A DNA stretch of 51,154 nt from CAZVBV01 sp964513975 (GCA_964513975.1 CAZEON010000002.1:1-51154), one strand, 5' to 3'; shown: positions 15,410-23,948, counted from the stretch's first letter. Notes: generated by a model from the sequence alone, not told the origin. Translations and numbers: made by a program.

Positions 15410-17763
15410 TCCAAGAATCGGCTGTTCAATCATTAAAACAAACTTTTTATAACTTGTGGAAATTGGGAAATAGAAGAATTCCTTTGGTTTTCAAGTCTCC
15501 AACAGGAAGTGGAAAAACAATTATGGTTGCTGAATTCTTACGAAGAATATCAGGGGATATGCAATTTGAAGCAGATAAGGCTTTTGTTTGGGTTTCGTTT
15601 AATGAAGAGTCCTATCTTCAAAGTAAGAAAAAACTGTTTGATTATTTTAACTCAGGTGTCTCAAATTTGAATCTGTTGGATTTGAATGATTTAGGAAATG
15701 GGAAATTAAAAAGAAATGAAGTGTTTTTTATTAACTGGCAAAAGGTTGTCTCAAGGGCAAAGGACAATCGTGTGTTACGAACAGAGGGAGAAGCAAATAC
15801 TACTTTTGATGAATTTATTCAAAAAACTCACGCAGATGGACGTGAAATTGTATTGATTGTAGATGAATGTCATTTAATGAAAACCACCGATTTAGCACAA
15901 GAAATCATTGATATAATTGATCCGAGAATTGAAATTTGTGTATCGGCAACTCCTCTTGATCAAGATATTATAAAAAGCGTACAAGAAGGCGGTTTTATCT
16001 CTGTAAAACATCAAGATGTAGTTGAAGAAGGCTTGATCAAAGAGCAAATTAAAATTATGCCAAAAGAAGAAATTGATTCTTTGGAGTTAAGAAAAGAAAT
16101 GGATTTAGATTCTTTACTTTTAGAGTTAGCGATACAGAAAAAGAAAGAAATTGAAAATGACTATAGACAGCTTGGACTAAACATAAACCCATTAGTTTTA
16201 ATTCAACTTCCGAATGATGAAACAGCAATAGCAGGTGCAAAAGGGCAAAATAAACTAAGTTTTGTGAAAGAATTTTTAGATAAGAAAAAAGTTTGCGATG
16301 GCGACACTGCTATTTGGTTGTCTGAAAAGAAAGAAAATCTAGCTGAAATTACTACAAACACTTCAAATGTTGATTATTTGATATTCAAACAGGCTGCTGC
16401 GACTGGTTGGGATTGTCCAAGAGCACAAATTATTGTAATGTTTCGCGAAATTCAATCTCCTACATTTAGAACACAAGTTTTGGGGCGTATATTAAGAATG
16501 CCCGAAGCCTATCATTATCCATCTTCTTTATTAAACAACGCTTATGTTTATACTTCATATGAACAAAAGGAGATTGAAATTCAACAGCAAAAAATAGGAG
16601 AAAATAAATCAGCAATTTACAAATCTGAATTACGTATAGGGCTTGAGAATATTTCATTACCTTCCACTTTTTTTAAACGTGGAACATATAATGACCTAGG
16701 AGATTCTTTCCAGAAAACTTTCATTAAGGTTGCAAACGAATCCTTTGGAATAGCTGGAAATGAAATAGGACAGCAGGGCGAAAATAAATTAAAAGAGAAG
16801 GGACTTGATATTTTAGCTACACAAATTACAAATCATTTGATTGTCGATGCAAAAGTTGAAGTATATGACGACTTTATTGCACAGTTAGAAAAATCCGCTG
16901 AACATTTAGATCACAAAGCATCCTTTCACGATACAGAAAAACTGTATAATCTGCTTTGTTTTAAAGAAATCAACATTCAGGAAGAACAAGTGAAGAAATT
17001 TGTTCCAGAACGTTCTTGGTCAAAATTAAAGAGAAGTTTAAATGTATGGTTGAAAGAGCATATTTCTATTCAAAATCCGCCTTTATATGGAATTATCTGC
17101 AATGACTTATTAAAAGAAAATTCAAGCGTTCTTCGTCCTATAATCGCAAAAGCATTAGAAGCATATAAACCGATCAGAAACAAAGAGGAAGAAGAAAAGT
17201 TGGCAAAAATCAAAGAACCTTTAACCTTTTCCTTATCTGATGAATATCGCTTTACAGATGATTATGAAGAATTCGAACTTCAAAAAGGCACGTATCCAAT
17301 TGTTTCAGCAATTAAGCCCTTCTTTTTGCATAAAAAAGCCACAAGCGGACTGGAAAAGAATTTTATCCGTTATGTAGAGAATAATGCTGAAAAAATAGAT
17401 TGGTGGTTTAAGAATGGAGATTATGGGCGACAAAACTTGGCGATTGAATACAAGGATTCAAATGAGGAATTAAGATTGTTTTATCCTGACTTTATAATCA
17501 AACAGGGTAATAAAATTGGGTTACTTGATACAAAAGGAGGGATGATAGCTAAAGATGCCAAAGAGAAGGCTGAGGCTCTTCAGAAATACATTAAAAAATT
17601 CAATGAAAAAGGAATTTTTGAAAAATTTGAATATAAATCTTTAAATATCAAATTATGGGGAGGAATAATTACTGAATCTGGTGGATTATGGAAATTGAAT
17701 AATCAAAAGGATTACAAATTTAATTCGAATGATTTGAGTTCTTGGGTAAATTTTAAACTGTAG
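15328..17763 (+). CDS. res: type III restriction endonuclease subunit, 5' end rewritten by insertion
   Basis: 811 aa open frame from TTG 15328. Superfamily 2 helicase-nuclease that cleaves DNA with Mod. Native similarity starts at NFQESAVQSL (about residue 27, the Q-motif-like start of Res); residues 1-26 are encoded by the REP insertion. Seen: Walker A SPTGSGKT (58-65), DECH box in LIVDECHLMKT, SATPL, QVLGRILRMPEAYHYP (motif VI), and C-terminal PD-(D/E)XK nuclease FYPDFIIKQGNKIGLLDTKG. No stop or frameshift in the body. The original ATG (15252) now meets a stop after about 23 codons, so expression depends on a TTG within the insert or is lost. Activity uncertain. Confidence 0.85.
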   Translation: MDNKTSLGFFPSLALTGRGISSGLLKNFQESAVQSLKQTFYNLWKLGNRRIPLVFKSPTGSGKTIMVAEFLRRISGDMQFEADKAFVWVSFNEESYLQSKKKLFDYFNSGVSNLNLLDLNDLGNGKLKRNEVFFINWQKVVSRAKDNRVLRTEGEANTTFDEFIQKTHADGREIVLIVDECHLMKTTDLAQEIIDIIDPRIEICVSATPLDQDIIKSVQEGGFISVKHQDVVEEGLIKEQIKIMPKEEIDSLELRKEMDLDSLLLELAIQKKKEIENDYRQLGLNINPLVLIQLPNDETAIAGAKGQNKLSFVKEFLDKKKVCDGDTAIWLSEKKENLAEITTNTSNVDYLIFKQAAATGWDCPRAQIIVMFREIQSPTFRTQVLGRILRMPEAYHYPSSLLNNAYVYTSYEQKEIEIQQQKIGENKSAIYKSELRIGLENISLPSTFFKRGTYNDLGDSFQKTFIKVANESFGIAGNEIGQQGENKLKEKGLDILATQITNHLIVDAKVEVYDDFIAQLEKSAEHLDHKASFHDTEKLYNLLCFKEINIQEEQVKKFVPERSWSKLKRSLNVWLKEHISIQNPPLYGIICNDLLKENSSVLRPIIAKALEAYKPIRNKEEEEKLAKIKEPLTFSLSDEYRFTDDYEEFELQKGTYPIVSAIKPFFLHKKATSGLEKNFIRYVENNAEKIDWWFKNGDYGRQNLAIEYKDSNEELRLFYPDFIIKQGNKIGLLDTKGGMIAKDAKEKAEALQKYIKKFNEKGIFEKFEYKSLNIKLWGGIITESGGLWKLNNQKDYKFNSNDLSSWVNFKL

Positions 17764-18076
17764 ATATTGTTTTACTTTTTAGACTGCTCCCAAAAACGGA
17801 TTCATTTTAAAAAGATCAAGACCTTTCTCCTGACTTTTTCACTATAAATTGTATAGTTATCTTTATATTTACTTAACACAATAGACCTTGTTCAACCCTA
17901 AAAAAACACACTAAAAACACTCATTATCCACTTCCACAAAGGTCTAAAGGATTTTGTTGTTAGAAATGATTTTTGGGTAAGTATTTGTCAAGACCTTAAG
18001 GCAAAAAACATGAAAACAGGGTTTATTCTTTCTATAAAAGGGATATTGCTGTTTTTAAAAGTATTACTTTACAATA
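17764..18076. other. 313-bp non-coding gap
   Basis: Very AT-rich stretch between res and the convergent zinc-ribbon gene. No frame of credible composition, no strong hairpin with a T-run and no repeat of the window families seen. Confidence 0.5.
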
Positions 18077-18454
18077 TTAAAATATCTCCTCCACCATTCC
18101 TTTTTTCGCACTTCCTCGGTATCTTAAATTAAGACATTCTCTACATGCAAAAACCTCATTCAAAGGATGTTTATATAGAACTCCCTTTCTTTTTTTGCAA
18201 ACAGGACAAGCAAACCATAACCGATTCCCTCCAAATCCCGTTTTGCTAGTGAGTAATTTTATATTGCTACCAACACTCTCCGTTTGTAGTTGCGACTGCA
18301 CAAGGGTCTTCTTAAGCTCGAATAAGGCTATTTTTATCAACTGGTTTATATCAACCTTTTGACATTCATCCGTAAGGAAACAATTCTCTCCTGTGCACGT
18401 GCTTAAAAAATTAGAATTTCCGTAATCATTTGGAGGCATTGATTTTTGATTCAT
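18077..18454 (-). CDS. zinc-ribbon protein of the island, unknown
   Basis: 125 aa. The C-terminal half carries two CxxC knuckles 18 residues apart (FACPVCKKRK and FACRECLNLRY), a zinc ribbon, followed by YRGSAKKG. The N-terminal part also has three Cys (STCTGENCFLTDEC). Small zinc-ribbon proteins with an LRYR-type tail occur in mobile elements of many bacteria, but no function is established for this one. ATG overlaps the stop of the 277-aa gene by 4 bp, so they are co-translated. Confidence 0.6.
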   Translation of the reverse strand: MNQKSMPPNDYGNSNFLSTCTGENCFLTDECQKVDINQLIKIALFELKKTLVQSQLQTESVGSNIKLLTSKTGFGGNRLWFACPVCKKRKGVLYKHPLNEVFACRECLNLRYRGSAKKGMVEEIF

Positions 18455-19284
18455 TGTTTAACAGTATTATTGATCTGTTGCTGTTGTCCCATATTTAATG
18501 TTTTGGTCACTATGTTAAATTTAATCGGAGAAGTTTTCAGGTTTTTGAGCGTCTGAATTATTGCTGTGTATTGCCTAAACGCATTATTCTTTTCTTTAGA
18601 AATTGCTATTAGATAGCTATTACGCTTCCCTTGGTCGTGCCTGTGATCCTCATAATGGCTGTAACATACTGTCTCATAATTAGCGTGCAAATAAGAAATA
18701 AAAGCCATACTTGCCATCTGACACAAACTTTTTTCAGTTACGCTTTGAGCGTCAAACTCCTTTTCTAATTCTTTCTCAATTTCTAGCATATACCCTCGTT
18801 GTCCTCTGCTTAATGGAATAGATTGGATAAAAAGCTCCTTTGTTTCTAGGCTTTTGGTTTCAAAAACGATTTTCTCAATCTCTTTGAGTTCTTCCAAAAG
18901 AATGATTTCCCCTGTTTCATCCTTTCTCAATATGTAATCATTCAATTTTAATTGATATTCTTTTGCCAGATGTTCTGGTTCTATATTTTCTACACCATAA
19001 GAAGTCGATCGAATGTCGGGGTTTCTTAGTAAATCAGCAATCCATTCACAGCCTTTTTTTTCTGCAAGTTGTAATCGATTCTGTAGTTCTTTTTTCCTTT
19101 CCTTAAAGTCTGGGATTTTTTCTGCATACTTTCTCAATTCATATAGTCTAATATCTGCAAAATAGCAGGCATTTTCATCTGATAGCCCCAACATAAAGGC
19201 TTTCGCAAGTTTTTTGCGTACAATTAAGTCATTTTTTCCTTTAAAGTAGTTTTTCTTTTGATTCTTCTTGTTTTTATTATTCAT
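18451..19284 (-). CDS. hypothetical island protein, possible terminase-small-subunit-like HTH
   Basis: 277 aa from ATG 19284 (MNNKNKKNQKKNYFKG); a 12-residue longer start is possible. After a Lys-rich tail comes a helix-turn-helix-like region (KKLAKAFMLGLSDENACYFADIRLYELRKYAEKIPDFKERKKEL, broken here for reading as residues about 20-65) in which an ordered helix set and a PDFKER segment resemble phage small-terminase or transposon HTH domains. The C-terminus ends in a Gln-rich MGQQQQINNTVKQ tail as seen in some phage/plasmid proteins. The assignment to terminase is weak; no large terminase is nearby. Overlaps the zinc-ribbon gene. Confidence 0.55.
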   Translation of the reverse strand: MNNKNKKNQKKNYFKGKNDLIVRKKLAKAFMLGLSDENACYFADIRLYELRKYAEKIPDFKERKKELQNRLQLAEKKGCEWIADLLRNPDIRSTSYGVENIEPEHLAKEYQLKLNDYILRKDETGEIILLEELKEIEKIVFETKSLETKELFIQSIPLSRGQRGYMLEIEKELEKEFDAQSVTEKSLCQMASMAFISYLHANYETVCYSHYEDHRHDQGKRNSYLIAISKEKNNAFRQYTAIIQTLKNLKTSPIKFNIVTKTLNMGQQQQINNTVKQ

Positions 19285-19464
19285 GGTTTTTTGATAGTCG
19301 CTACAGTTAAGCCATTGCACAAACTTCGGCTCTAATAAGCCCCAACTCCTGCTCCCAGCTTGTATGATTTAGCAGTGGTACAACATAGTGTTTCTTGTTT
19401 TTTTTGTAAGTCAGTATGGTTCATTGCCTACCCTCTTGTTCTCTTAAAAGAGAAAGTTTGCACT

Positions 19465-19644
19465 TTAAACCCCATAAAAAACGACTATTTTGTTGGGGGC
19501 TTTATCTTTGATTTGTAACGCTGGAACCATGTGTCTAAAATAACACTGGACAAGCCCTCTCATATGTTTGACTGGAATTCCTCGAACTATTTGATAGATT
19601 CGTTCAAACTGTTGTCGAAGTTCGCCACCAATTCTTATCTCCAC
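19465..19644 (-). CDS. possible small basic protein (GTG start)
   Basis: 59 aa from GTG 19644: begins VEIRIGGELRQQFERIYQIV and ends IVVFYGV before TAA. The amino-acid mix is that of a folded protein (Arg, Gln, Val, aromatic residues) rather than of chance translation in AT-rich DNA. The frame is open further upstream with no ATG, into the region opposite the next gene, so the start is uncertain. It lies about 180 bp upstream of the 277-aa gene, same strand. No family recognised. Confidence 0.35.
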   Translation of the reverse strand: MEIRIGGELRQQFERIYQIVRGIPVKHMRGLVQCYFRHMVPALQIKDKAPNKIVVFYGV

Positions 19645-19648
19645 TCGA

Positions 19649-19888
19649 ATGAATAAGAAAAAGAGAAAAACAGTTGGAATACTAAATGAAGGAGAAGAAA
19701 ACGTCTTTATTAATAACGAATTTGAAGGTTTTGATATTGGTATTCATGACAAAGGAAAAAGAACATTTGCTTCTGGCAATAAGTTTTTTCGCAAAGTAGG
19801 AAATAAACTTTTTTGGAAACAATTTTGGATTCATATTGTACTTGGAGGAATTCTTGTAGGAGTAGTAGTTCACTTCTTAACAAAGTAA
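19649..19888 (+). CDS. small C-terminally anchored membrane protein
   Basis: 79 aa. The N-terminal half is polar with a beta-helix-like rung pattern (VFINNEFEGFDIGIHDKGKR, about residues 19-38) that resembles short repeated-strand proteins in which a polar N and G alternate with hydrophobics. The C-terminus has one membrane segment (FWIHIVLGGILVGVVVHFL). Function unknown. It starts at 19649, 5 bp from the divergent GTG of the 59-aa candidate, so only one of the two may be real or they share a promoter. Ends at the heptad block that borders dacA. Confidence 0.55.
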   Translation: MNKKKRKTVGILNEGEENVFINNEFEGFDIGIHDKGKRTFASGNKFFRKVGNKLFWKQFWIHIVLGGILVGVVVHFLTK

Positions 19889-19921
19889 ATCGGCAATCGA
19901 AAATTGGCAATCGAAAATGTC
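19888..19921. repeat. degenerate heptad repeat (AATCGGC/AATCGAA theme)
   Basis: Five 7-bp units including AATCGGC, AATCGAA and AATTGGC between the 79-aa gene and dacA. It may mark the right boundary of the accessory region. Confidence 0.7.
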
Positions 19922-20830
19922 TTACCGCCACTCAAACGCATCGTAGATCCACGAGATGAGTTTTTTGGTTTCTCCAAATCTATCTTGAGACCCGAGAATG
20001 ACGGTCAGAACCTCATCACCCCCATTAGTTTCTCCTAGTGCCACGAAACATTCTCCTGCAAAGTAAGTGAATCCAGTCTTCATTCCTTTCAGATTCAAGA
20101 AACTGCTGAGGAGTTTATTGGTTGTTGGTTTCTCGTGAAAGAATTTCCCATCCACCGACGTTCCATAGAAGTGTGGTTTCGCAACGGCTTCTTTTACAAA
20201 TGGATTCTGCAACAAGATTCGAGCCAAGGTTAATACGTCGTATGCCGACATAGAATTCCCCCAGACCTCTGTTTGCTGTTCATCCATAATATCTAAGCCC
20301 GTTGAGTTGTAGAACTTCGCAGAGTGAAGTTTGAGCTCTTTTGCACGTGCATTCATTTCTCGAACAAATTCCGCCTCCGATCCTGAGTGAAACACTGCCA
20401 AGGTTACAGCAGCATCATTTGCAGAACCAATGAGAATCGCTTCGATAAGTGTTCCTACAGTGAATTGTTCATATTCGTACACATCAATCGTGGAGCTATT
20501 CACCAAGGTTGCCTCAATCGGAACCGTTACCACTTCATCGAGTTCGTGATTTTCCAAAATCAGCAACGCCGTCATCAACTTCGAAACAGAAGCGATGGGT
20601 TGTGACCTGTGTGCGCGTTCAGAAAGAAGTACTTTTCCTGATCCCAAATCCATAGCCAATACGGCCGTTTGTGTATTTTTGAGAAGTTTCGGCGCAATGC
20701 GATTTGTTGCTTTTTCAGGTATTTTTGCGAGTTCTAAAATTTCAATATTCGGGAGTACATCAATATTTTGACCCATTGGAATATCATGAGAATTGAGTGA
20801 CAACAGTGCAAAAACGATGAATTCGAGCAT
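19922..20830 (-). CDS. dacA: D-alanyl-D-alanine carboxypeptidase (peptidase S11)
   Basis: 302 aa serine DD-peptidase that trims the terminal D-Ala of peptidoglycan stem peptides outside the membrane. Three penicillin-binding motifs are present: SVSK (81-84), SAND (136-139) and KTG (251-253, in GMKTGFTYFAG). The N-terminus (MLEFIVFALLSL) is a short hydrophobic signal-like segment. No C-terminal membrane anchor is seen; the protein ends shortly after the catalytic domain, shorter than E. coli PBP5/6. With murL and murD elsewhere in the window this shows a peptidoglycan wall. A heptad block lies immediately upstream of its ATG (20843-20877). Confidence 0.93.
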   Translation of the reverse strand: MLEFIVFALLSLNSHDIPMGQNIDVLPNIEILELAKIPEKATNRIAPKLLKNTQTAVLAMDLGSGKVLLSERAHRSQPIASVSKLMTALLILENHELDEVVTVPIEATLVNSSTIDVYEYEQFTVGTLIEAILIGSANDAAVTLAVFHSGSEAEFVREMNARAKELKLHSAKFYNSTGLDIMDEQQTEVWGNSMSAYDVLTLARILLQNPFVKEAVAKPHFYGTSVDGKFFHEKPTTNKLLSSFLNLKGMKTGFTYFAGECFVALGETNGGDEVLTVILGSQDRFGETKKLISWIYDAFEWR

Positions 20831-20842
20831 CGGGGGGATGAT

Positions 20843-20877
20843 AATGAAAAATGAATAATGAGCAATGAATTATTGAA
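20843..20877. repeat. degenerate heptad repeat (AATGAAT theme)
   Basis: Units AATGAAA, AATGAAT and AATGAGC in tandem with a 7-bp period, directly upstream of dacA. Same theme as 26033-26067 and, in reverse complement, 37480-37514. Confidence 0.7.
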
Positions 20878-20927
20878 CAAAAAATGTGTTCAATCTTATA
20901 AATAAAGAAAAAAAGAGATTTTTTGAT

Positions 20928-20954
20928 TTGACTTTTTAAATATTTCCATATAAA
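20928..20954 (+). promoter_or_regulatory. candidate promoter of the 20.96-21.28 kb RNA
   Basis: TTGACT (20928-20933), 15-bp spacer, TATAAA (20949-20954). The spacer is short; start expected near 20961. Confidence 0.4.
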
Positions 20955-20960
20955 AGGTAT

Positions 20961-21279
20961 CCGTTCTTTTCGTGATAGAGTTGTTTTTAGAAAACAATCT
21001 CTGCTTATCGAACTGCTGTTCCCAGGAACAGTAAGTGGTTTCATCTTGTTGTGAAAAAATAAGTAACAACTTGTGCGCACAAAAGAGTGGCGCATGGTGA
21101 AACATTTTTTGTGACATTGGGATGCAATGAAAAAAGATCTTGCACACCAATGACACTTTGTTGGAACCTCGTTTTACTTGAAAGAACCCGAGAGCCCCTT
21201 TTCTGGGGACACTAAAAACGTGACGGTTTGGAACGAGTCAATACGCCCTGCAACTACTAGTGTTGCAGGGTTTTTTTTA
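20961..21279 (+). ncRNA. about 320-nt structured non-coding RNA, family not recognised
   Basis: The interval between dacA and cysS (both on the minus strand) has no credible coding frame but is rich in stems reading on the plus strand: TTCG/CGAA and GATA/TATC closing a GAG-TTGTTTT/AAAACAA-TCTC hairpin (20971-21011), CTGTTCC-CA-GGAACAG (21013-21028), GTTTCA/TGAAAC, TTGTGCGCACAA, CATTGG/CCAATG (21116-21152), GCCCC/GGGG, CTCGTT/AACGAG, then a perfect intrinsic terminator. No RNase P, tmRNA, SRP or convincing 6S consensus was found by eye; a divergent 6S RNA remains possible. The 3' end overlaps the last codons of cysS antisense. Confidence 0.5.
21246..21278 (+). terminator. strong intrinsic terminator
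   Basis: CCCTGCAAC (21246-21254), loop TACTAGT, GTTGCAGGG (21262-21270), then eight T. The T-run is only on the plus strand, so it ends a rightward transcript although both flanking genes run leftward. Confidence 0.85.
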
Positions 21280-22728
21280 TTTCAAATGCCATGTCTGTCC
21301 GTCAGGACCGTCGCGTACTTCAACATTAAACTTTTCCAAAAGCTCCTCACGAATCTGGTCAGACTTTGCCCAGTCTTTTTCTTCGCGGGCGGTTTGTCGT
21401 TGTTCAACGAGTGCGTCGATCTTTGTTGTTTTTTCTCCAGAAAGTTTTTTTTGCTCCAGTCCAACGGCAAAAATAGGTTCAAAGTCATTTTCAAGGAAAT
21501 AAACAATAGATTGAGCATATTCTTTTGGGATTTCAGAATTCATTGCCTCAGAGCCTTTTACTGTCAGATCAAGAATTTCCCAGAAATAAGATAATGCGCT
21601 TGGAATATTTAAATCATCAAAGAGCATCCGTTTATAGTTGAGTGTTCCCTTAAAAATAAATCCTTCAGTAGCTTTTTGTCCTTCAGTGGTAATGTTTTTA
21701 CACTTTTTATAACTCTCTCGAATCTTTTGAATGTTTTTCCGGCTTTCTTCGAGTCGGTCTTCTGAGAAACTAAACTCAGTTTTGTAGTGAGATTTCAGAA
21801 GGGCAAACCGAATCTCTTCGCCTTTCCATCCCTTCTCCAACAAATCTCGAATCGTATAAAAGTTCCCCGCAGATTTGGACATCTTCTTGCCATCTACCAA
21901 CAAGTGCTTCACATGAAGCCAATAATTCACTGATTTCTTTCCGCCATTGGAACATTCATTTTGTGCGATTTCACATTCGTGATGGGGAAAGATATTATCT
22001 TCTCCTCCCGTGTGAATATCGAAATGATCGCCAAGAATTTTCCGACTCATAGCAGAACATTCAATGTGCCACCCCGGGAACCCCTTTCCCCAAGGACTGT
22101 CCCACTGCATGAGGTGGTTTTCGTTCGCCTTTTTCCACAAGGCAAAATCAATCGGGTTTTCTTTCTCACTATTTACTTCCACTCGTGCTCCTGTCTGCAA
22201 ATCTTCGATCTTATTTTTCGATAACTGTCCGTATTTCTTGTATTTAGTTGTTCGGAAATAAACCGAACCATTTACCTCGTAGGCATATCCTTCATCAATG
22301 AGTTTCTGTGCGAGATCAATCTGTTCAGCAATGTGATCAGTCGCTCGTGGATAGGAATCAGCCGGCTCCATGCGCAAAACATCCACATCTTCCAAAAACG
22401 CTTCTTCGTATCGTTTTGCTATCGCGAACGGATCAACCTTTTCTGCCTTTGCCTTCTTCGCAATCTTGTCTTCTCCACCTGCATCTGCCGTATCGTCGTT
22501 TGTGAGATGTCCGACATCGGTAATGTTCATCACCTTCATGACGTCGTATCCCGCGTATTTAAACACCCTCGTTAGCAAATCAGACAACAAGAAAGATCGG
22601 AAGTTTCCAATGTGCGCGTAGTCATACACCGTCGGACCACAAGAATAAATTGTCACCTTTCCATCTTCAATGGGTTTGAATTCTTCCTTCTTTCCCGTGA
22701 GTGTATTGTGTAAAAAAATATCCGCCAT
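21277..22728 (-). CDS. cysS: cysteinyl-tRNA synthetase
   Basis: 483 aa class I aminoacyl-tRNA synthetase that charges tRNA-Cys. Start at MADIFLHNTLTGKKEEF (22728) follows the family; 12 more residues upstream are not conserved. Seen: zinc-ligand Cys in YSCGPTVYDYAHIGN, which also holds the HIGH-like HIGN motif, the GWHIECSAMS zinc/adenylate segment, HTGGEDNIFPHHECEIAQ and KMSKS at KKMSKSAGN. The C-terminus ends in the typical TARKEKDWAKSDQIR-like helix (here TAREEKDWAKSDQIREEL) and the DGPDGQTW tail. Transcribed leftward; its last codons are antisense to the RNA terminator. Confidence 0.97.
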   Translation of the reverse strand: MADIFLHNTLTGKKEEFKPIEDGKVTIYSCGPTVYDYAHIGNFRSFLLSDLLTRVFKYAGYDVMKVMNITDVGHLTNDDTADAGGEDKIAKKAKAEKVDPFAIAKRYEEAFLEDVDVLRMEPADSYPRATDHIAEQIDLAQKLIDEGYAYEVNGSVYFRTTKYKKYGQLSKNKIEDLQTGARVEVNSEKENPIDFALWKKANENHLMQWDSPWGKGFPGWHIECSAMSRKILGDHFDIHTGGEDNIFPHHECEIAQNECSNGGKKSVNYWLHVKHLLVDGKKMSKSAGNFYTIRDLLEKGWKGEEIRFALLKSHYKTEFSFSEDRLEESRKNIQKIRESYKKCKNITTEGQKATEGFIFKGTLNYKRMLFDDLNIPSALSYFWEILDLTVKGSEAMNSEIPKEYAQSIVYFLENDFEPIFAVGLEQKKLSGEKTTKIDALVEQRQTAREEKDWAKSDQIREELLEKFNVEVRDGPDGQTWHLK

Positions 22729-22917
22729 CAAGCGGATAATACTGTGGTTGAGGGTTTGGGACAACTGGAATATTTGTTGGGGAATCTGTGCTAGAGAATG
22801 TAATGCGTGCGTACGAACTCTCTCCGACTCTGGGAGGAAGATATTTTTTCTTATTTGATATTCGTCGCCTCTCTCTTTTTCCTTCGACCTCGTTCAGGAC
22901 AGGCAAGAGAAAGGCTT

Positions 22918-23289
22918 TCATGTGAGAGATTTCTGCAGTTTTATGAAAACTTTTTGTGGAGATTCTAATACTTCCTTGTTAGAAAATCGGATCACCTTCA
23001 TTCCCATTTGATTCATAAGAAATGTTCGGTAACTATCATAATCCTTCTATGTTTCATGAATACCACCATCAATTTCCACAACAAGCTTCGCTACCCGACA
23101 ATAAAAATCTGCTATGAAAAATCTATAATTCCCTTTTTTCTCATACTCAAAAACAATTGGATACTGGCGATAGAATTTTTTACCGACACATTGTTTTCTT
23201 CTCACCAGTTCCCAAAAAATAGTTTCTGATTCTGTTTGTTTTTTCCTTAATTCTCTGGCTACTTGATTGGCGAGAGCTCTTACTTTCAT
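22918..23289 (-). pseudogene. DUF559 (Vsr-like nuclease fold) gene with in-frame amber stop
   Basis: Reading from ATG 23289 (MKVRALANQVARELRKKQTE) gives a DUF559 protein: ETIFWELVRRKQ, GKKFYRQYPI, FFIADFYCRVAKLVVEIDGG. TAG at 23047-23049 interrupts after GIHET, exactly where the family continues with Gln (HETQ-DYD). Past it the same frame goes on KDYDSYRTFLMNQMGMKVIR to TGA at 22918, complete to the normal end (123 codons). One CAG-to-TAG change explains it. Other genes here end in TAG, so amber recoding is not indicated. DUF559 proteins have a restriction-endonuclease-like fold; their cellular role is poorly known. Confidence 0.85.
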
Positions 23290-23399
23290 ATTTTTTATCC
23301 TACATATTCCCCTTTCTCTTGGCAAAGAGAGAGGGGATAGAATATCTATCCTTCATAGTTCGCTTCCTTTTTGCAGATGGGGAGAGAGATCGTTCCTTG

Positions 23400-23948
23400 C
23401 TACCCCGTTTTAATCTGATTAAAGAAGTCAGATTTGAGAGAGGGATCAGTTTTGAACTCTCCTCGGAAACACGTAGTAATCGTTTGTGCATCGGCTTTCT
23501 TCGCTCCTCGTCCGCACATGCACAGGTGCTTCCCGTCCAGTTGTACAGCCACTCCTTTTGGTTTCAACTCTTCAAATAATGTGTTGGCAACCTGCATCGT
23601 GAGACGTTCTTGATTTTGTAATCGATGTGCAAAGATATCGAGAATTCGTGGAATTTTGGACAGTCCTGTGATTTTTTTATCAGGAATGTAAGCGATATGT
23701 GCTTTTCCAAAAAATGGAATCATATGGTGTTCGCACATAGAAAAATATTGAATATCTTTTACCAAAATCATTTCTTCATATCCATTTGCATCAAAGGTCT
23801 TGAGTTCCTTTGAGGCATCTTTATCGTATCCAGAAAAATACTCTTTATGGGCTTCGGCAATGCGTTTTGGGGTTTCTACTAAGTCTGCACGATTTGGGTC
23901 TTCTCCAATATTTTTGAGTATTTCAATGATTGCGTCTTCTGTTTTCAT
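23400..23948 (-). CDS. folE: GTP cyclohydrolase I
   Basis: 182 aa. First enzyme of the tetrahydrofolate pathway: GTP to 7,8-dihydroneopterin triphosphate. Seen: zinc ligands in SMCEHHMIPFFGKAHIAYIP and HLCMCGRGAKK, and the helix GLSKIPRILDIFAHRLQNQE that lines the GTP pocket. Length is typical of FolE. ATG overlaps the folK stop by 4 bp, so folK and folE are co-translated with the SMR gene further upstream. With folK here and folB at 34406, three folate steps are present; dihydropteroate synthase is not in the window. Confidence 0.95.
   Translation of the reverse strand: MKTEDAIIEILKNIGEDPNRADLVETPKRIAEAHKEYFSGYDKDASKELKTFDANGYEEMILVKDIQYFSMCEHHMIPFFGKAHIAYIPDKKITGLSKIPRILDIFAHRLQNQERLTMQVANTLFEELKPKGVAVQLDGKHLCMCGRGAKKADAQTITTCFRGEFKTDPSLKSDFFNQIKTG

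Noticed and set aside
22667..22921. 84-aa frame upstream of cysS, minus strand
   Set aside because: It reads into the cysS start and has low-complexity composition; the cysS start and the DUF559 end explain the region.
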